NCBI RefSeq assembly: GCF_020630935.1
Contig: NZ_JAHDIG010000002.1
Coordinates: 119,618-155,915, forward strand
Direction: 5' to 3'
Source of the DNA: Bernardetia sp.
GTDB lineage: Bacteria; Bacteroidota; Bacteroidia; Cytophagales; Bernardetiaceae
DNA: 36,298 bases
Shown here: piece by piece, positions 33,915-36,298 of the stretch
Numbering within the stretch: the stretch's first letter is position 1
How the letters are laid out: each line of letters begins with the position of its first letter
Made by a program: the position numbers and the translations under genes
The notes under the pieces: generated by a model
What the model was told of the DNA's origin: nothing
The model's input: only the letters and a program-made list of their open reading frames with translations
Databases searched by the model: none

Positions 33915-34064
33915 ATGAAAACAGCTAAAAGTAAAATAGCAAAGTTAAAATCATCGAAAAATACGAATCTACTAACACCTCAGCAGCAACAAAAGCTAAA
34001 AAGGAGGAACAGTAGAAGGGTTGGAGTCAGAAATATCTGTGATGGAATATTGATACTTATATAA
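33915..34064 (+). CDS. 49-residue strongly basic peptide
   Basis: The ATG at 33915 is the sensible start; a GTG at 33867 would add 16 residues. The product starts MKTAKSKIAKLKSSKNTNLL, continues TPQQQQKLKRRNSRRVGVR and ends NICDGILILI. The N-terminal ~25 residues look like a helical, Lys-rich segment with a Gln block, followed by an Arg-rich patch and a hydrophobic tail with one Cys. The gene has its own -7 box and a 13-bp-stem terminator 7 bp after the stop, so a short dedicated mRNA is likely. Options are a small DNA- or RNA-binding protein, a ribosomally made peptide precursor, or a toxin-like peptide. None is established. Confidence 0.5.
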   Translation: MKTAKSKIAKLKSSKNTNLLTPQQQQKLKRRNSRRVGVRNICDGILILI

Positions 34065-34070
34065 TTCTAT

Positions 34071-34110
34071 AAAAAACAGCTAATGATATTCTTATTGTTA
34101 GCTGTTTTTT
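34071..34110 (+). terminator. Intrinsic terminator after the basic-peptide gene
   Basis: A 13-bp perfect stem, AAAAAACAGCTAA (34071-34083) with TTAGCTGTTTTTT (34098-34110), with a 14-base loop and T-rich end. It separates the small gene from the second kinase gene (start 34155). Confidence 0.85.
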
Positions 34111-34154
34111 TATCTTATTCTACAATAACGCCACTACTAATCATTTAATAAATT

Positions 34155-36173
34155 ATGAGAACAATTTTTATCTGTTTATTTATTTTTAGTTCTTTGAATA
34201 TTGCACAAGGGCAGTCTAATAAAATTTTAGATTCTTTAGAGAATGTTTATAATAATCTTTCTACAAACAATGAAAAAGTAGATATGCTGATGAGGTTATA
34301 TCACGCTTCTAGCAGCAAAAAGCATAAAAATAAAATAACTACACGGTTAAGAGAAATTTATTTGGAGAATGAGGATACTAAAGTAAGGGTTTTATTAGAT
34401 TATTTTGACCTAGACAAACGAGTAGAGAAAAGGGTAGGAATAACTCCGACTTTAATAGATACTATATTGCAAATAGAAAAAAGATACGTTACCAAAACAA
34501 CTGATGCTAATATGACTCATATTTGGGGACTAATATCAAAAGCCTATAAATATGCTAATCAATTAGATTTATCTCTAACTTATCAGCTTAAAATTATAAA
34601 GGCTCTTGAAGCTCCAAAGTTGTTATCGAATGACTTGCGTTACAAACAGTCATGTTTGGCTGTAAGTTATATTGAATTAGCTGAATTATATAGTCTAGCA
34701 AAAGATAGTTCAGCAATGATATATTCTGAAAAAGGTGTCAAGATGATGGAAAAAATGAATTTTCCGTTATCTAGTCTTGCCCCTGCCTATGCTAACTATG
34801 CTATTACACTCAGACGTTTTGGAAAATACGAATCTGCATTGTCTTATGCTAAAAAAGCTAAAGAAATAATTTACTCAAATAAGAATTATGAACATAGTTC
34901 TCGTAAGATACAGATTGTACATTTGCTAACATCAATATATAGCAAGATGGGTAAAGTAGAATTAGCTATAAAGGAAATAGACAACGCTGTTTATTTTACG
35001 GACAGAGATACAGTTTCTGCACACTTAAATATGTTATTGTATATGAAAGGCAAACTGCTTCAAAGTACAAAACAATATAAAAGTGCTTCAGAAGTTTTCA
35101 GACAAACCATAAAATATGCAGAAGTACACCATACTCTTGATATGTTATACAATTCACATGGCAAATTATCAGAAGTTCTATATGAATTGAAAGATTATAA
35201 AGGGGCATTTCAAGCTCTTAATAAGACTTCTGTATATATGGATTCTATAAATAAGAAAAGACGCATGAAAGAGGTGAAAGAACTTCAAACTAAATACGAA
35301 ACCGAAAAAAAAGAGCAACAAATCAAAGAATTAGAACAACAAAATAAAATAGAAAAGCTAGAGGTAGAAGCCTTAGAAAAACAACGTTTAGTATTAGGAC
35401 TTTCCTTTCTTGCACCACTAGGGTTTATTTTTGCTGGTGGGTGGTATGTCAATCGTCGTCGTTTGCGTATGCAGCTAGAAGCCGAACAAAAAGAGCGAGC
35501 TAAAGAGCTTAGTGAACTCAAAGCACTACGTTCGCAGATGAACCCCCATTTTATCTTCAATGCTCTTAATTCCATTCAAGATTTTATTATGCTTTCCGAA
35601 AAAGAAAATGCACAACACTACCTTGGAAAGTTTGCTATCTTGATGCGTGGATTTTTAGACTCTTCCTCTAAAGAAACAATTAGCCTAGAAAAAGAACTTC
35701 CTTTACTCAAATCTTATATCGAATTAGAAGGTTTACGTTTGGGAGAGGATTTTGAATATGAAATTAATTTTGATGAAAAAACTGATGAAGATGAGTTAGA
35801 TGAAATTGAAATTCCTCCACTTTTGATTCAGCCTTACTTAGAAAATGCCTTCAAACATGGCCTATTACACAAAACAGGAGAGAAAAAACTGATTTTGGCA
35901 TTTAATAAGATACAAAAAGATGAAAATAATTTTCTACAACTAAAAATCACGGATAATGGCGTAGGAAGACAAAAGTCTGCTGAAATTAATGCACGCAAAC
36001 GAAAAACTCATCAATCTTTTGCAACGCAGGCAACAAGTGAGCGTTTAGAACTTCTCAAAAATCAGTCGATAACAAACAGAAATATCGAAGTGGAAATAGA
36101 TGATTTGGAAGATAGTCAGGGAAACCCAAAAGGAACAGAAGTCTTGATTTTGATTCCGATAAATAATGATTAA
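34155..36173 (+). CDS. Second TPR-containing LytS-type sensor histidine kinase
   Basis: A 672-residue paralogue of the 30246 kinase. It has a signal peptide (1-20, ending AQGQ), a TPR-type periplasmic sensor (~30-360, e.g. 'LAPAYANYAITLRRFGKYES'), a Lys/Glu/Gln coiled coil (~370-405) and a membrane helix (~410-430). A second short coil precedes the PF06580-type kinase, which has the phospho-acceptor His464 in 'MNPHFIFNALNS', 'PYLENAFKHGL' and 'DNGVGR'. The full domain set is intact. The response regulator begins 90 bp downstream (36264) and continues beyond the window, so this is a second complete two-component pair. The sensed signal is unknown. Confidence 0.93.
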   Translation: MRTIFICLFIFSSLNIAQGQSNKILDSLENVYNNLSTNNEKVDMLMRLYHASSSKKHKNKITTRLREIYLENEDTKVRVLLDYFDLDKRVEKRVGITPTLIDTILQIEKRYVTKTTDANMTHIWGLISKAYKYANQLDLSLTYQLKIIKALEAPKLLSNDLRYKQSCLAVSYIELAELYSLAKDSSAMIYSEKGVKMMEKMNFPLSSLAPAYANYAITLRRFGKYESALSYAKKAKEIIYSNKNYEHSSRKIQIVHLLTSIYSKMGKVELAIKEIDNAVYFTDRDTVSAHLNMLLYMKGKLLQSTKQYKSASEVFRQTIKYAEVHHTLDMLYNSHGKLSEVLYELKDYKGAFQALNKTSVYMDSINKKRRMKEVKELQTKYETEKKEQQIKELEQQNKIEKLEVEALEKQRLVLGLSFLAPLGFIFAGGWYVNRRRLRMQLEAEQKERAKELSELKALRSQMNPHFIFNALNSIQDFIMLSEKENAQHYLGKFAILMRGFLDSSSKETISLEKELPLLKSYIELEGLRLGEDFEYEINFDEKTDEDELDEIEIPPLLIQPYLENAFKHGLLHKTGEKKLILAFNKIQKDENNFLQLKITDNGVGRQKSAEINARKRKTHQSFATQATSERLELLKNQSITNRNIEVEIDDLEDSQGNPKGTEVLILIPINND

Positions 36174-36208
36174 TTATTAACGAGTTTTAAATTTTAAAAA
36201 TAGTCATA

Positions 36209-36258
36209 AACTGGTTACTGAAAACTGATTACTGGTAACTGCAAAAAACTGATAACTG
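36209..36258. repeat. Degenerate 12-bp repeats between kinase and regulator
   Basis: Three copies of AACTG-[AG]T[TA]-ACTG occur at 36209-36220, 36223-36234 and 36247-36258, with a further GTAACTG between. They fill the gap between the kinase stop and the regulator ATG. Confidence 0.6.
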
Positions 36259-36263
36259 AAATT

Positions 36264-36298
36264 ATGAAAGCTATTGTTATAGATGATGAGTGCAAGGA
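36264..36298 (+). CDS. Response regulator, 5' end only
   Basis: ATG at 36264 followed by KAIVIDDECK. The strand and acidic pair IDDE are the start of a receiver domain. Only 11 codons are visible before the window ends. By its position after a LytS-type kinase it should be a LytTR-type regulator, as at 27502-28299. Confidence 0.75.
   Translation, partial: MKAIVIDDECK

Noticed and set aside
36209-36258. CRISPR-like array
   Set aside because: Units are 12 bp, spacers of 2 and 12 bp, degenerate; no cas genes.

Overview
The window is AT-rich DNA from a Bacteroidota chromosome. The inference rests on several marks: a type IX secretion (T9SS) C-terminal sorting domain, Bacteroidota-type families (DUF4783, DUF2141, DUF3857/transglutaminase, TPR histidine kinases paired with LytTR regulators), frequent signal peptides ending in AQ, weak Shine-Dalgarno sequences, and promoters of the Bacteroidota form TTG-N(17-23)-TAnnTTTG. 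A marine Cytophagales-like organism is plausible, but genus cannot be fixed from this sequence alone. No rRNA, tRNA, CRISPR array or complete insertion sequence was seen.

Left part (1-12.6 kb). The window opens inside a large type ISP-like restriction/methylase-family protein, which overlaps tail to tail with NAD kinase. Next come a 61-bp inverted-repeat element, an orphan HlyD/MacA-type adaptor, a DUF4783 exported protein and a GT-C-like membrane glycosyltransferase. An alpha/beta hydrolase pairs with an exported protein of unknown function. A YwqK/MORN-repeat protein pairs with a probable outer-membrane barrel. A secreted Cys-containing protein follows, then an unlisted 49-residue probable lipoprotein.

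Middle part (12.6-25.6 kb). This is mostly housekeeping and envelope genes: cobT behind a textbook Bacteroidota promoter, DUF2141, a HesB/IscA-like protein without the C-terminal CxC, DUF4870, a DUF3857-transglutaminase protein, a type II NADH dehydrogenase, an SDR oxidoreductase, a protein with beta-strand repeats, DoxX, aroQ, crtI with a small companion gene, and a T9SS-sorted parallel beta-helix protein.

Right part (25.6-36.3 kb). This is a signalling and secreted-protein region. A TPR histidine kinase and LytTR response regulator (30246 to 27502, minus) sit between two large secreted proteins that resemble each other at the N-terminus. Further along are two more secreted proteins, a very basic 49-residue peptide gene with its own terminator, and a second TPR histidine kinase whose partner regulator starts at 36264 and runs off the window.

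The strongest non-gene signals are in 25641-25963. There is a frameshifted remnant of the 3' end of a third gene of the 30422-31636 family, and a conserved terminator element that also follows 30422-31636 and carries a compensatory base-pair change. Between these two lies a 124-bp MITE-like element with ~17-bp terminal inverted repeats and a perfect 9-bp target duplication. An older 80-bp copy of the element lies at 13966-14045.
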